A DNA stretch of 60,935 bases from Lachnospiraceae bacterium (GCA_017428105.1 JAFRRM010000034.1:1-60935); one strand, 5' to 3'. Positions 14,680 through 24,184 are shown, counted from the first letter of the stretch. The notes: a model not told the origin generated them from the sequence alone. A program made the numbers and translations.

Positions 14680-17351
14680 GAAGATTCCGCACAAGAATGA
14701 CGGCGCTGTGCCTGGCCGTCCTGCTGGCCGCGGGGAGCGTATGCTTCGGCGCGCGGCCGGTGAAGACGGATGACAGCTTCATCACGGAGGGCACGTACTC
14801 GTTCACTTCCGACGGCGGGGGCAATCAGCAGGAGCGGGACACGTTCGTGTTCCGCGAGGACTGCTTCATGCGTTCCTCCTTCCTCGGCTGCGCGCACCTG
14901 GCGGAGCTTTCCGCTCAGATCGCCATGGCATCCGCCTCCCGCTTCGGGGAGGATCCGGACCCGTATGAGAAGGACTCGTCCGACAGCGCCCGGAACGTGA
15001 CGGATTTCCTGACCGCCGCGGGCTTTGAAGACGTGGAGACGAACCGGTATTACACGCTGGAGAAGCAGGAAAACTCCATGGGCGCCGCGGTGGGGCGGCG
15101 GACCGTTGCGGCCTTCGGCCATGTTTATACGCTGCTGGCCGTGATCCCGCGCAGCGCCGGCTACAAGCAGGAATGGGCGGGCAATTTCACCGTGGGAGAC
15201 GGAGATCTGCACGAAGGCTTCAAGGCCGCGCGGGACGAAGTCCTGCGGTTCATGAAGCAGTATATGGACCGGCACGGCGTCACCGGCGAACTGAAGATCT
15301 GGCTGGCCGGCCACAGCCGGGGCGGCGCCGTCTCCAACCTGCTGGGCGGCTTCCTGGCCGGCGGCGGCGCGGCATACTTCGGCGGGCGCGCGAGCCTGCA
15401 GCCGGAGGACATTTACTGTTATACCTATGCGGCGCCCCGCTGCGTCATGAAGGAAGCCGACCGGCGCGAGGCACTGAGCGTGGCCGGCGCCCGCACGGAA
15501 GCGGAATACGCGGCGGACACGCCCGGGGAAGCTTATGTTTCGGACGCGGACGGCCTTGTCGATCCGCAGGGCGAAATTTTCGGCGGCATCCGGAATTACA
15601 TCGTTTCGGACGACGCGATCCCGCAGCTGCCGCCCGCGGACTGGGGCCTCACGCACTACGGCGCGGACCTGCCGGCGGAGCAGGAGGGCATCAGCGCGGA
15701 GGACATGCTGGCGGAACTGCAAACGATCAGTCCCCGCTCCTACAAAACCTTTGCCGAAGGCGGCGATCACCGCGATTTTGCCTGGTATACCTTTGACCTG
15801 GCGAAACTTTCCCTGGTCCCGGACCCCGCGGCGCACGGCGCCAGGACCATGGGCGAATTCATGACGGCCCGCGTCCCGGGCCTGATGGCGGGCTGCGAGA
15901 CCGCGGAGCAATACGGGGAGGAAGGCTATCAGGAGACGATGCGCCACGGCGGCGCCCTGATCGGCCTGCTGATGAGTTACCCGAAAGATCCGCTTGAACT
16001 CAAAGTGATGAACTATATCCGCCCCGCCGTGCTCCTGGTCCTGAGTTATGCGGCCGAACGCATGCAGGCGGAGCGCGGCGCGCAGAGCGAGACCGAAGGG
16101 GTCGTGATGGCGTTGGAGGACCTGCTGGGCTGGCTGATCGGCAGAACGATCGACCACGGGACTTTTACGGTGGACGATTTCCTGGAGATCGCCGTCTCCT
16201 GGCTCGTCGAGCATGAGAACGACCCGCTGGGCGAGGCCGTCCTGGGGGCGCTGGAAGGCGCCATCCCGGAAAAGGCGTCAGGCGTCATAAGGACCCTGCT
16301 CGGCGGCTTCCACAAAGAGAATTCGCTGTTTAAACCGGTCTCCGCGGCCGAAGCCGTTCGGGCTTACCTCAAAGCCTGCGCGGCGGGTCCTGACCCGGAA
16401 TGCAGCGCGGCGGCGGCCTTCCCTACGGCGAAGGATGCGCGGTCGCTCCTGTACACGGCCGTGCCGCTGGTCATGACTTTTACGGACTATGACCTCGGAG
16501 ATCTCAGCGACACCCTGAAAGACAACGGCTCGCATCCTTTCGGCGGACTGGTGGAAAAACTGCTGCCTCTGCTGCTCACGGGAACGGACGCAGCGGGCAA
16601 CAAGGTCGTGTACGCCTCGGTGTCCGAAGCCGCGGATGAAGGGCTGAAGCAGATACTGGAAGACGTGGTCGGAACGCTGGCGGAAGATGCGGGCGTGCAC
16701 GTCGGCAGCGCGTATCAGAAACTTATCCGGCGGCATCTGGACGGGCTGAAAGAGCGGGCTGGCCAGCTGCGGAAGACGGTCTCTTATTTCCTGCTGTACA
16801 CGAAGGGAGAGCTTTACAGCACCGCGCAGGCGCTGGCCAATGCCTGCACGCTGGCGGTCAACGCAAAGATCATCCCCTCGGCGCATTATAATGAAGGATA
16901 CACCGCCTGGCTCCGCGCTTTCCGGAAGGCCGGAACGGAGCCGGAGCACGCCATCACGCATGAAGCGGGCCGGCCGGCCGATTACGAATCGGACGGCGTG
17001 CGCGAGCACTGGGTCCTGCGGGAGGGCGGCGGCAGGCGGTATTTCGCGGACCGCGGCCTGAAGGAAGAACTGACGGAAGCGGACCTGGTCATCCCCCGCG
17101 AAACGGAGGCGGATCCGCCGCCGATGACCACGGTCAACCCGGGCACCTCCGAAGCGGAGACCGGCCCGGCGGAGACGATCCCGCCGGAGACGGAGGCGAC
17201 GGGGATCCCGCCCGAGACCGTCCCGGGCGGCGGAGAGACCGGACAGGGCGGCGAAACGGTCCTGTGGATCGCGGTCGGGCTGCTGGCCGCCGGCGGCGTG
17301 CTGGCGGGCGTGCTGATCGCGAGGAAGAAATCAGAAGGAGGAAGAGGATGA
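14676..17351 (+). CDS. Secreted, membrane-anchored lipase-like hydrolase
   Basis: 891 residues. A signal peptide covers residues 1-25 (LCLAVLLAAGSVCFGA). Residues about 135-330 hold a class 3 lipase-like alpha/beta domain with nucleophile S214 in LAGHSRGGAVSN and a following YTYAAPRC strand. A long helical middle region of unknown role follows. The end has a Pro/Thr/Glu-rich linker (about 805-855), a membrane helix (VLWIAVGLLAAGGVLAGVLI) and a basic tail RKKSEGGRG, so the protein sits on the outer face of the membrane. AGGAGG precedes the start, which overlaps the phosphatase stop; the stop overlaps the next lipoprotein start, also ATGA. Substrate may be lipid, but could be another ester. Confidence 0.85.
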   Translation: MRRFRTRMTALCLAVLLAAGSVCFGARPVKTDDSFITEGTYSFTSDGGGNQQERDTFVFREDCFMRSSFLGCAHLAELSAQIAMASASRFGEDPDPYEKDSSDSARNVTDFLTAAGFEDVETNRYYTLEKQENSMGAAVGRRTVAAFGHVYTLLAVIPRSAGYKQEWAGNFTVGDGDLHEGFKAARDEVLRFMKQYMDRHGVTGELKIWLAGHSRGGAVSNLLGGFLAGGGAAYFGGRASLQPEDIYCYTYAAPRCVMKEADRREALSVAGARTEAEYAADTPGEAYVSDADGLVDPQGEIFGGIRNYIVSDDAIPQLPPADWGLTHYGADLPAEQEGISAEDMLAELQTISPRSYKTFAEGGDHRDFAWYTFDLAKLSLVPDPAAHGARTMGEFMTARVPGLMAGCETAEQYGEEGYQETMRHGGALIGLLMSYPKDPLELKVMNYIRPAVLLVLSYAAERMQAERGAQSETEGVVMALEDLLGWLIGRTIDHGTFTVDDFLEIAVSWLVEHENDPLGEAVLGALEGAIPEKASGVIRTLLGGFHKENSLFKPVSAAEAVRAYLKACAAGPDPECSAAAAFPTAKDARSLLYTAVPLVMTFTDYDLGDLSDTLKDNGSHPFGGLVEKLLPLLLTGTDAAGNKVVYASVSEAADEGLKQILEDVVGTLAEDAGVHVGSAYQKLIRRHLDGLKERAGQLRKTVSYFLLYTKGELYSTAQALANACTLAVNAKIIPSAHYNEGYTAWLRAFRKAGTEPEHAITHEAGRPADYESDGVREHWVLREGGGRRYFADRGLKEELTEADLVIPRETEADPPPMTTVNPGTSEAETGPAETIPPETEATGIPPETVPGGGETGQGGETVLWIAVGLLAAGGVLAGVLIARKKSEGGRG

Positions 17352-18541
17352 GCGGAAAACGGATCGCGGCACTGATCCCGCTTCTTCTGGCCCTGCTGCT
17401 GCCGGGAGGCTGCGGCGGACAGCCGCACTCAACGGAGGAGAGCACCATGAAAGGACATTGGGAATCCATCACCCAGGAAGAAGCCCGGGAGAGAATGAAA
17501 CGGCAGGACGGCCATCTGATCGTGGACGTGCGGCGGAAAGACGAATATGAAGCGGGGCACATCCCCGGGGCGATCCGCGTCACGAACGAGGAGATCGGCA
17601 CCGAACAACCGGCGGAGCTGCCGGACCTGGACAGGATCCTCCTGATCTACTGCCGCAGCGGCCGCCGCAGCAAGGAAGCCGCGGAAAAACTGGCGCGGAT
17701 CGGCTACACGCATATTTATGAATTCGGCGGGATCCTGGAATGGACCGGCGCGACCGTCGCAGGCGGGGACCCCGGCGAAGTCCCGACGGGCAGTCCGGAA
17801 ACGCTTACGGCCCCGGCCCCGTCGACATCCAACTGTACGGCCGTCCTGACCTTCGATTCCTTTGACGGCGGCGGCCCGGAATATGAATTTGTCACCGATG
17901 AGCCCGACGTCATCACCTGGGAAACCGTGAAAGAATATGCCCGGGCTGACCACGCCGACCTGGACGGCGCGGCGTATACCGTGACCGTCACCGTGCGCGC
18001 CCTGAAGGAGGGCAGCGCGACCTTCACGGTGATGGCCCGCTCCCCCATCGCGGACAATTACGACGCGGCCTACTATGTGACCGTGGACGGCGTCCTGAAC
18101 GTCACGGTCTCCGAGCCGGTCGTCTATGAAGTCATCAACGGGACCCGCGTGACGGACGAAGTCATCCGTCCGGCGCCGGAACTGGTGATCGAGGCGAACG
18201 GCCGCGTCCTGTACGCGCACCTGGAAGACAATCCCTCCGCCAAAGCCTTCCTGGAGATCCTCAGCCACGAAGGCGAAGTGGAAGTGGCCATGCACGATTA
18301 CGGCAATTTCGAAAAGACCGGCCCGCTTCCCTGGTCCCTGCCCCGCGGCGATGAGGACCTCACGACGGTCCCCGGCGACGTGATCCTGTACCAGGGCAGT
18401 CAGATCTGCATTTATTACGATACCAACCGGTACAGCCTGACCCGCCTGGCCCGCATCGGCAGCGCGACGCGGGAAGAACTGCTGGAGATCTTCGGCAGCG
18501 GCGACGTGACGGTCACCTTTCACGTGGAGTGGGGCGAATAA
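17348..18541 (+). CDS. Lipoprotein with rhodanese and cyclophilin-like domains
   Basis: 397 residues. Lipobox ending LLPGGC (C22). Residues about 40-140 form a rhodanese domain with active-site C102 in YCRSGRRS, able in the family to move sulfane sulfur. Residues about 160-265 look like a beta-sandwich (ETVKEYARADHADLDG, then SEPVVYEVING). Residues about 275-395 match the bacterial cyclophilin-like fold (ANGRVLYAHLEDNPSAKAFLEIL, then MHDYGNFEKTG, then LPRGDEDLTTVPGDVILYQG). The start at 17348 overlaps the lipase stop by 4 bases. The combination of an extracellular rhodanese and a cyclophilin-like fold is unusual; joint function unknown. Confidence 0.83.
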   Translation: MSGKRIAALIPLLLALLLPGGCGGQPHSTEESTMKGHWESITQEEARERMKRQDGHLIVDVRRKDEYEAGHIPGAIRVTNEEIGTEQPAELPDLDRILLIYCRSGRRSKEAAEKLARIGYTHIYEFGGILEWTGATVAGGDPGEVPTGSPETLTAPAPSTSNCTAVLTFDSFDGGGPEYEFVTDEPDVITWETVKEYARADHADLDGAAYTVTVTVRALKEGSATFTVMARSPIADNYDAAYYVTVDGVLNVTVSEPVVYEVINGTRVTDEVIRPAPELVIEANGRVLYAHLEDNPSAKAFLEILSHEGEVEVAMHDYGNFEKTGPLPWSLPRGDEDLTTVPGDVILYQGSQICIYYDTNRYSLTRLARIGSATREELLEIFGSGDVTVTFHVEWGE

Positions 18542-18553
18542 AAGGAAGACGCG

Positions 18554-19588
18554 ATGAGCCAAGTCAGTTTATCCCGCAATACCGTCGCGGCGATCCTGCT
18601 CCCCTGCGGGATCTTCATGATCCTGCTGGGCCTGTACCTGGGACTCGTCCGGCACCGGGATTACGTCTCCGCGGCCGCCGTCATTACCGAGATCCGGGAA
18701 CTGGCGGAAACGGATGCGCGGGGCGACCCCGTAAAGCGCGCAGTGGTCCGGTTTTCGGTGAACGGAACAGAATACGGCGGTCTTCTGGACGACTGGGATC
18801 CCGCCTATGCGCCCGGTCGGGAAGCGCGGATCCTGTACGACCCGAAGGATCCGTCCCGTTTTGAGAGCGCGAGCCGGGGCTTTGCGATCTATCTGCTGAC
18901 CGGCGGCGCCGCCGTCCTGGCCATCGGCCTGTTCAGCCTGGCCAGAAGCCGCGCGCAGCGAAAGGAACGGCAGAAAATGGGCCCGCCGGCCGGTCTGCCT
19001 GCTTCCCGCCCGGGAGAACGGACCCGCACGCTGCATTTCATCTCCGGCATCGGGAGCGGAAAAGGAGGCTGCCGGCTGGAAGATGAGGAAGGCCGCCCGG
19101 TATATGAGGCCGTCATGACGAAGCGCTCGCTGACGGCGGACTGCACGTTTGAGTTTATCGACTCCGCGTCCGGGCGCAGCGGGACCCATCTGGTGAGCCG
19201 CACCGAGACCCGCAAGGTCTCGTATAGGGGCGGTTTTTCGGAGGGCTTCGGCGGTACGGAGTTTGTCATACGGTCCACGTTTTCGTACGACGGGACGGAC
19301 ATCTGGGATTACCTGCACGGGCAGGACGTCCGGATCCGGACGGAGCTCGACGGGCTGCGGATCACGTACCGGATCACGCGGAACGGCGCGGAGATCGGGA
19401 CCGCGGAAACGGTCCGGCTCCGGGACCGGAAAGAGGTTCCGGGGAAAACGAAAGAAGAGAAAGCGGATCCCGGCGCCCGGAAACGCGGGATGCCGGTGTT
19501 CGTCGTGCGGACCCGGGAAGAGGTTCCGGACGCGCTGTTTCTGACCCTGTTCGCCATTTGGCGGACGGACGCGGTCATTTACGAGTAA
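18554..19588 (+). CDS. DUF3592-type membrane protein
   Basis: 344 residues. Helix 1 (AAILLPCGIFMILLGLYLGL) and helix 2 (GFAIYLLTGGAAVLAIGLFSL) bracket a DUF3592-like domain (AAVITEIRELAETDARG, then VVRFSVNGTEYGG, then GREARILYDPKDPSRFE). The remaining 190 residues are cytoplasmic and resemble a beta-rich domain repeated in other clostridial proteins, but I cannot name it. GGAAGACGCG precedes the ATG. It is 12 bases after the rhodanese lipoprotein and 12 before proC, so likely in one operon. Function unknown. Confidence 0.75.
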   Translation: MSQVSLSRNTVAAILLPCGIFMILLGLYLGLVRHRDYVSAAAVITEIRELAETDARGDPVKRAVVRFSVNGTEYGGLLDDWDPAYAPGREARILYDPKDPSRFESASRGFAIYLLTGGAAVLAIGLFSLARSRAQRKERQKMGPPAGLPASRPGERTRTLHFISGIGSGKGGCRLEDEEGRPVYEAVMTKRSLTADCTFEFIDSASGRSGTHLVSRTETRKVSYRGGFSEGFGGTEFVIRSTFSYDGTDIWDYLHGQDVRIRTELDGLRITYRITRNGAEIGTAETVRLRDRKEVPGKTKEEKADPGARKRGMPVFVVRTREEVPDALFLTLFAIWRTDAVIYE

Positions 19589-19600
19589 GAAGGAGGCATC

Positions 19601-20386
19601 ATGAAGATCGGTTTTATCGGAATGGGAAACATGGCGCAGGCGCTGGTGACCGGCTGGAACGGCACGCGCCAGCGGGAGGCCGAGGAGATCCTCGCCTATG
19701 CGCCGCACCGCAAAAAACTGCTGGACAACGCGGCCCGGCTGGGTTTCACCGCGGCCGATTCCCCGCGTGAACTCGTACAGGCGGCGGACATCGTCATCAT
19801 GGCCTGCAAGCCCTACCAGGTGGAGAGCGTGCTGGCGGAGACCGCGGATGTGCTGAAGGAAAAGCCCCTGCTTTCCATCGCGCTGGGCTGGGATCTCGCG
19901 CGGTATCACAGCGTGCTGGGGCCCGGGCAGCGGGTCCGCTACGTGATGCCGTCCACGCCCGCGGAGGTGGGCGAGGGCATCTTCCTGCTGGAGGATGTGC
20001 ACAGTCTGACGGAGGAGGAAGAGGAAGTCAGCCGCCTACTGTTCGCGGGCATCGGCAAGGTGCTGGTGATGCCGTCGCATCTGATGGGGATCGCGGGCAC
20101 GATCAGCGGCTGCGGCCCGGCCTTTGCGGACATGATCATCGAAGCGTTCGGGGATGCGGGCGTCAAGTACGGCCTGCCCCGCGACGCGGCCTACGCGCTG
20201 GCGAGCCAGATGCTGCTCGGCGCGGCCAAACTTCAGCGTGACACCGGCCGCCATCCGGCGGCGCTCAAGGATGCGGTGTGCTCCCCCGGCGGCAGCACGA
20301 TCCGCGGGGTCACGGCGCTGGAAGCGCACGGCCTGCGGGCGGCCTGCCAGGCGGCGATCGACGCGGTGATGGGCTATGAAAAATAA
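19601..20386 (+). CDS. proC: Pyrroline-5-carboxylate reductase
   Basis: 261 residues, normal length. Catalyses the last step of proline synthesis, NAD(P)H-dependent reduction of pyrroline-5-carboxylate, in the cytosol. The N-terminal Rossmann motif is GFIGMGNMAQAL. The C-terminal dimer/substrate domain carries ISGCGPAFADMIIEAFGDAGVKYGL and the family signature VCSPGGSTIRGVTALE. AAGGAGG precedes the ATG. It overlaps the following MFS gene by 11 bases, so the two are translationally linked. Confidence 0.97.
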   Translation: MKIGFIGMGNMAQALVTGWNGTRQREAEEILAYAPHRKKLLDNAARLGFTAADSPRELVQAADIVIMACKPYQVESVLAETADVLKEKPLLSIALGWDLARYHSVLGPGQRVRYVMPSTPAEVGEGIFLLEDVHSLTEEEEEVSRLLFAGIGKVLVMPSHLMGIAGTISGCGPAFADMIIEAFGDAGVKYGLPRDAAYALASQMLLGAAKLQRDTGRHPAALKDAVCSPGGSTIRGVTALEAHGLRAACQAAIDAVMGYEK

Positions 20387-21692
20387 GCGCTTCTGGCTGG
20401 CTCTCGTCATCTTTTCCCTGACCGGGCAGATCGCCTGGGTCGTGGAAAACATGTATTTCAACGTGTTCATCTACAAGATGTTCCGCGCCTCGGCTTCGGA
20501 CATTTCCCTGATGGTGCAGGCCAGCGCCGTCGCGGCGACCCTGACCACCATCTTCATCGGGGCGCTGTCGGACCGGCTGGGCAAGCGGAAGATCTTCATG
20601 TGCGCGGGCTATATCGCCTGGGGCATCTCGATCCTGAGCTTCGCCTTCATCCGGGCGGACGTGATCGGCGGCCTGTTCGGCGCGGCGGCGAGCGCGGCGT
20701 CCGTGGGGATCTCGCTGGTCATCATCCTGGACTGCGTGATGACGTTCTTCGGCTCCACGGCCAACGATGCGGCGTTCAACGCCTGGCTGACGGACTCCAC
20801 GACGCCGGAGAACCGCGGCGCGGCGGAGGGCATCAATGCGATGATGCCGCTGATCGCGATCCTGGCGGTCTTCGGCGGCTTCATGGGCTTCGACCTGGAC
20901 CGGGCGGAAAGCTGGACGACGATCTACATCGTGATCGGCGTGCTGGTGCTGCTGATCGGCATCGCGGGCTTTTTCCTGGTGCGGGAAGCGCCGGCGAAGG
21001 CTCCGGACGAACTGGGCTATCTCGCCACCATCGTCTACGGCTTCCGTCCCGCGGTGGTGAAGCGCCATAAAGCCCTTTACTCGTCCATGCTGGCCTTCGC
21101 GGTATTCAACATTGCGATCCAGATCTTCATGCCCTACCTGATCATCTATTACGAAAAGAGCCTGGGAATGAGCGATTACGTGCTGATCATGGCGCCGGCC
21201 ATCATCCTGGCGGCGGCCGTGACTGCGTTTTACGGACGCCTGGTGGATAAAAAGGGCTTTGAAAAGACCGTGTTCGGACCTCTGTACATGCTGGCGCTGG
21301 GCTTCATCCTGCTCTGGCTGTTCCCGGCCCGCATCCGTACGGAAGGGCTGGCGATGAAGCTGCCGGTCTTCATCGGCTCGCTGCTGATGATGAGCGGCTA
21401 CCTGTCCGGCATGGCGGTGTTCGGTGCGCGCCTCAGGAACGAGACGCCGGCGGGCATGGCGGGCCGCTTCCAGGGACTGCGGATCCTTTCCCAGGTGCTG
21501 GTCCCCGGCCTGATCGGCCCGGCGATCGGGGCTGCGGTGCTGCGCGGCGCCGCGACGATCACGAACGACGACGGCACGACCTCGTTCCTGCCCAATGCGA
21601 AGATCTTCATGGCGGCGCTGGCGGTCGTTTTCCTGCTGATCGCGCTGCTGAGCTTTCAGGAAGGCCTGCGCCTCAGAAAAGGAGACGAATGA
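20376..21692 (+). CDS. Major facilitator superfamily transporter, sugar-type
   Basis: 438 residues with about 12 hydrophobic segments. The loop 2-3 motif GALSDRLGKRKIFM is the MFS signature DRxGRR/K. A second-half counterpart is YGRLVDKKGFEKTVFG. It starts inside proC (11-base overlap) and ends one base before the GH2 glycosidase, so transporter and glycosidase are made together. This context argues for uptake of a glycoside (for example a beta-galactoside or beta-glucuronide, GPH-like) that the GH2 enzyme then cleaves; the substrate is an inference. Confidence 0.88.
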   Translation: MKNKRFWLALVIFSLTGQIAWVVENMYFNVFIYKMFRASASDISLMVQASAVAATLTTIFIGALSDRLGKRKIFMCAGYIAWGISILSFAFIRADVIGGLFGAAASAASVGISLVIILDCVMTFFGSTANDAAFNAWLTDSTTPENRGAAEGINAMMPLIAILAVFGGFMGFDLDRAESWTTIYIVIGVLVLLIGIAGFFLVREAPAKAPDELGYLATIVYGFRPAVVKRHKALYSSMLAFAVFNIAIQIFMPYLIIYYEKSLGMSDYVLIMAPAIILAAAVTAFYGRLVDKKGFEKTVFGPLYMLALGFILLWLFPARIRTEGLAMKLPVFIGSLLMMSGYLSGMAVFGARLRNETPAGMAGRFQGLRILSQVLVPGLIGPAIGAAVLRGAATITNDDGTTSFLPNAKIFMAALAVVFLLIALLSFQEGLRLRKGDE

Positions 21693-21693
21693 C

Positions 21694-23379
21694 ATGGCGG
21701 CTCTGAAGCATTTACTGACCGGCCGCGGCGAGGCGCTGCCCGCCGTGATGAAGAGTGCCTACCCCCGCCCCCAGATGGTACGCGAAGGCTGGCAGTGCTT
21801 AAACGGCCGCTGGCGCTTCGGCACGGATGAGGCCATGCGGGAGGAGATCCTGGTCCCGTTCTGTCCGGAGAGCCTTTTGTCCGGCATCCGGCGGGACTTT
21901 GAGACCGAGACGAAGTTCTATTACGAACGCCGCTTCACACTGCGCCTGCCGCGGGAAGACCGGCGCCTCCTGCTGCATTTCGGCGCGGTGGACCAGACGG
22001 CGGAGGTTTTTGTCAACGGCGCGCCGGCCGGCTCCCATGAGGGCGGCTACCTGCCTTTCACGCTGGACGTCACGGGGCTCCTGACTGAAGGAGAAAATAC
22101 CCTGCGGGTCATCGCCGAAGACGCGCTGGACCACCGCTTCCCCTGGGGCAAACAAAAGAAAAAACGCGGCGGGATGTGGTATACGCCGGTCAGCGGCATC
22201 TGGCAGACCGTGTGGCTGGAATCCGTGCCGGAGCAGTATGTCAGGCGCCTGAAGATCGCGACACGCGGCGCCGAGGTCCGGGTGCGGGCGGAAGGGATCG
22301 AAGCGGGACTCCTGACCCTGGAGGAGACCGGGGAACAGATCCCGCTGCGGGACGGCCTGGCCGTCTTTTCGGTGGCGGATCCCGTCTTCTGGAGCCCGGA
22401 ACAGCCGAGATTATACTGGTTCACGCTGGAGAGCGGCGAGGACAAAGTGCGCTCGTATTTTGCCCTGCGCGACATCAGCGTGCGGGAATGCGCCGGCAAA
22501 AAACGCATCTGCCTGAACGGCGAACCGTATTTCTTCCACGGCCTGCTGGACCAGGGCTACTGGAGCGACGGCATCTACACGCCCGCGGCGCCGGAATGCT
22601 ATGAAGACGACATCCGGGCCATGAAAGAACTCGGCTACAACACCCTGCGCAAGCACATCAAGATCGAGCCCGAGCAGTTTTACTACGACTGCGACCGCCT
22701 GGGCATGATCGTCTTCCAGGATATGGTGAACAACGGCGATTATCATTTCCTGCGCGATTCCGCGCTGCCCCAGGTCTGGCCGCGCCGGAACGACAGGCGC
22801 CTGAACCGCGACCCGGAGACCCGCAGCCGGTTTATCCGCCATATGGCGGACACCGCGGAGCACCTGGGCAGCCATCCCTGCATCTGCTATTGGACCATCT
22901 TCAACGAAGGCTGGGGCCAGTTTGAAGCGGACAAGCTGTACGATGCGCTGCACCGTCTGGACAGCACCCGCGTCATCGACGCCACCTCCGGCTGGTTCCC
23001 TCAGCGAAAGAGCGGCGTGGACAGCCTGCACATCTATTTCAAACCGCTGAGACCCGGCCGCGGGGACCGCGCGCAGGTCCTTTCGGAATTCGGTGGTTTC
23101 GTCTGGAAAGATCCGGACCACAGCGCGGACCCGGACAGGACCTACGGCTATAAAATCTTCAGGACCCGCGAAGAACTCGCCGCCGGGCTGCGGAAGATCT
23201 ATGAAGAACAGGTGATCCCGCTGGCGCGCGCCGGCCTGTGCGCGGCCATTTACACCCAGGTCTCCGACGTGGAGGACGAGACCAACGGCCTGCTGACGTA
23301 CGACAGGAAGGTCCTGAAGGTGAAGCCGGAGGAACTGGCGGGCATCGCAGAACAGCTGCAGGCCGCCGTGCGGGAATAA
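21694..23379 (+). CDS. Glycoside hydrolase family 2 enzyme
   Basis: 561 residues. The N-terminal sugar-binding jelly-roll (LNGRWRFGTDEAM, then ETKFYYERRFTL), an Ig-like middle and a TIM barrel are recognisable. The acid/base is E405 in TIFNEGWGQF and the likely nucleophile E465 in VLSEFGGF, both expected for GH2. It has no signal peptide, so it acts inside the cell, and it lacks the extra C-terminal domains of large LacZ-type enzymes, being closer to short beta-glucuronidase or galactosidase-like members. AAAGGAG precedes the start. It directly follows the MFS transporter. Confidence 0.93.
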   Translation: MAALKHLLTGRGEALPAVMKSAYPRPQMVREGWQCLNGRWRFGTDEAMREEILVPFCPESLLSGIRRDFETETKFYYERRFTLRLPREDRRLLLHFGAVDQTAEVFVNGAPAGSHEGGYLPFTLDVTGLLTEGENTLRVIAEDALDHRFPWGKQKKKRGGMWYTPVSGIWQTVWLESVPEQYVRRLKIATRGAEVRVRAEGIEAGLLTLEETGEQIPLRDGLAVFSVADPVFWSPEQPRLYWFTLESGEDKVRSYFALRDISVRECAGKKRICLNGEPYFFHGLLDQGYWSDGIYTPAAPECYEDDIRAMKELGYNTLRKHIKIEPEQFYYDCDRLGMIVFQDMVNNGDYHFLRDSALPQVWPRRNDRRLNRDPETRSRFIRHMADTAEHLGSHPCICYWTIFNEGWGQFEADKLYDALHRLDSTRVIDATSGWFPQRKSGVDSLHIYFKPLRPGRGDRAQVLSEFGGFVWKDPDHSADPDRTYGYKIFRTREELAAGLRKIYEEQVIPLARAGLCAAIYTQVSDVEDETNGLLTYDRKVLKVKPEELAGIAEQLQAAVRE

Positions 23380-23390
23380 ATTTCGCAATC

Positions 23391-23415
23391 ATGACAGAGG
23401 CCCGTTCCCTGTCAT
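23391..23415. repeat. Copy of the GACAG/CTGTC palindromic repeat
   Basis: ATGACAGAGG and CCCTGTCAT face each other around CCCGTT, a short member of the repeat family, placed between the GH2 stop and the ribosome site of the histidine phosphatase gene. Confidence 0.5.
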
Positions 23416-23429
23416 CACAGGAGCAGCAT

Positions 23430-23999
23430 ATGATTTTTTATCTGGTAAGACACGGCCAGACCGACTGGAACGCCCGCGAGATCGTGCAGGGCGTGACGGA
23501 CATCCCGCTGAACGGGACCGGGCTGGCGCAGGCCGCCCGCGCGCGGGACCTGATGAAGGACGTCCCGCTCGACATCATTTTTTCCTCGCCTCTCGTCCGC
23601 GCATACCGGACGGCGGAGATCATCAACGAAGCGCACGGCGTCCCCATCATCACCGAGCCGCGCCTGCGCGAACGCAATTACGGCGCTTTTGAGGCGGTGA
23701 GCTACAGCGTGTACCCCGGGGTGGAATTCTGGGATTATGAACGGAACATGAAGGTCGAAGGCGCGGAGACCGTGCGGGAAGTGTTCGCGCGGATCTATGA
23801 ATGCCTGGACGATATCCGGCGCGAATATCCCGGGAAATGCGTGATGCTGGCGATGCACGGCGGCGCGGCGCGGGCGGTGTACTGCTATTTCAGGGGCTTT
23901 CCGGAAGGCCGGCCGATGAAGTCGATCTTCACCCCGAATGCGGAGCCCATCCGTTTTGAGATCGCGGACGACGCGCCGGCGGTCACGCCGCTGCCGTAG
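23430..23999 (+). CDS. Histidine phosphatase (phosphoglycerate-mutase-like) family protein
   Basis: 189 residues from the ATG at 23430 (CAGGAG upstream; an in-frame start at 23238 inside GH2 is rejected). The phosphohistidine motif is LVRHGQTDWN, followed by LNGTGLAQA, SSPLVRAYRTAEII, the catalytic acidic residue in RLRERNYGAFE, and the second histidine in MLAMHGGAARA. This is the pattern of broad phosphatases such as PhoE/CobC rather than a true glycolytic mutase. Cytosolic. The substrate cannot be determined from sequence. It is the last gene before the strong hypB promoter. Confidence 0.92.
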   Translation: MIFYLVRHGQTDWNAREIVQGVTDIPLNGTGLAQAARARDLMKDVPLDIIFSSPLVRAYRTAEIINEAHGVPIITEPRLRERNYGAFEAVSYSVYPGVEFWDYERNMKVEGAETVREVFARIYECLDDIRREYPGKCVMLAMHGGAARAVYCYFRGFPEGRPMKSIFTPNAEPIRFEIADDAPAVTPLP

Positions 24000-24054
24000 G
24001 AACGTCGGAAAAAGACACGTTCTGATATTTTTTTATCCCCCTCCCCCGGATAGA

Positions 24055-24083
24055 TTGACTAAACCCGGCGGGCCGGGTATAAT
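24055..24083 (+). promoter_or_regulatory. Strong sigma-70-type promoter of the hyp/flavoprotein operon
   Basis: -35 TTGACT (24055-24060), exact 17-base spacer, consensus -10 TATAAT (24078-24083). It gives a leader of about 120 bases before hypB. Confidence 0.85.
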
Positions 24084-24160
24084 ACAACTACCTTGAAACA
24101 GCGCGATGCGTGCGTACCTGATGAACAGAAACGGAACCATGTAAACGAAGAGCACAATGA

Positions 24161-24184
24161 ACGGCCACGATCCCTCCCGGCCGT
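24161..24184 (+). other. Leader hairpin before hypB
   Basis: ACGGCC / GGCCGT stem with a 12-base loop, followed by CATTTTG. It could act as a weak attenuator or mRNA stabiliser 26 bases ahead of the hypB ATG. An ATG at 24157 in frame with hypB would start inside this stem and is judged not to be the real start. Confidence 0.35.

Noticed and set aside
24117..24134. CTGATGA...GAAAC resembling a hammerhead ribozyme core in the hypB leader
   Set aside because: Only three bases separate the two core motifs, so stem II cannot form, and no partner strand for stem I was found downstream.
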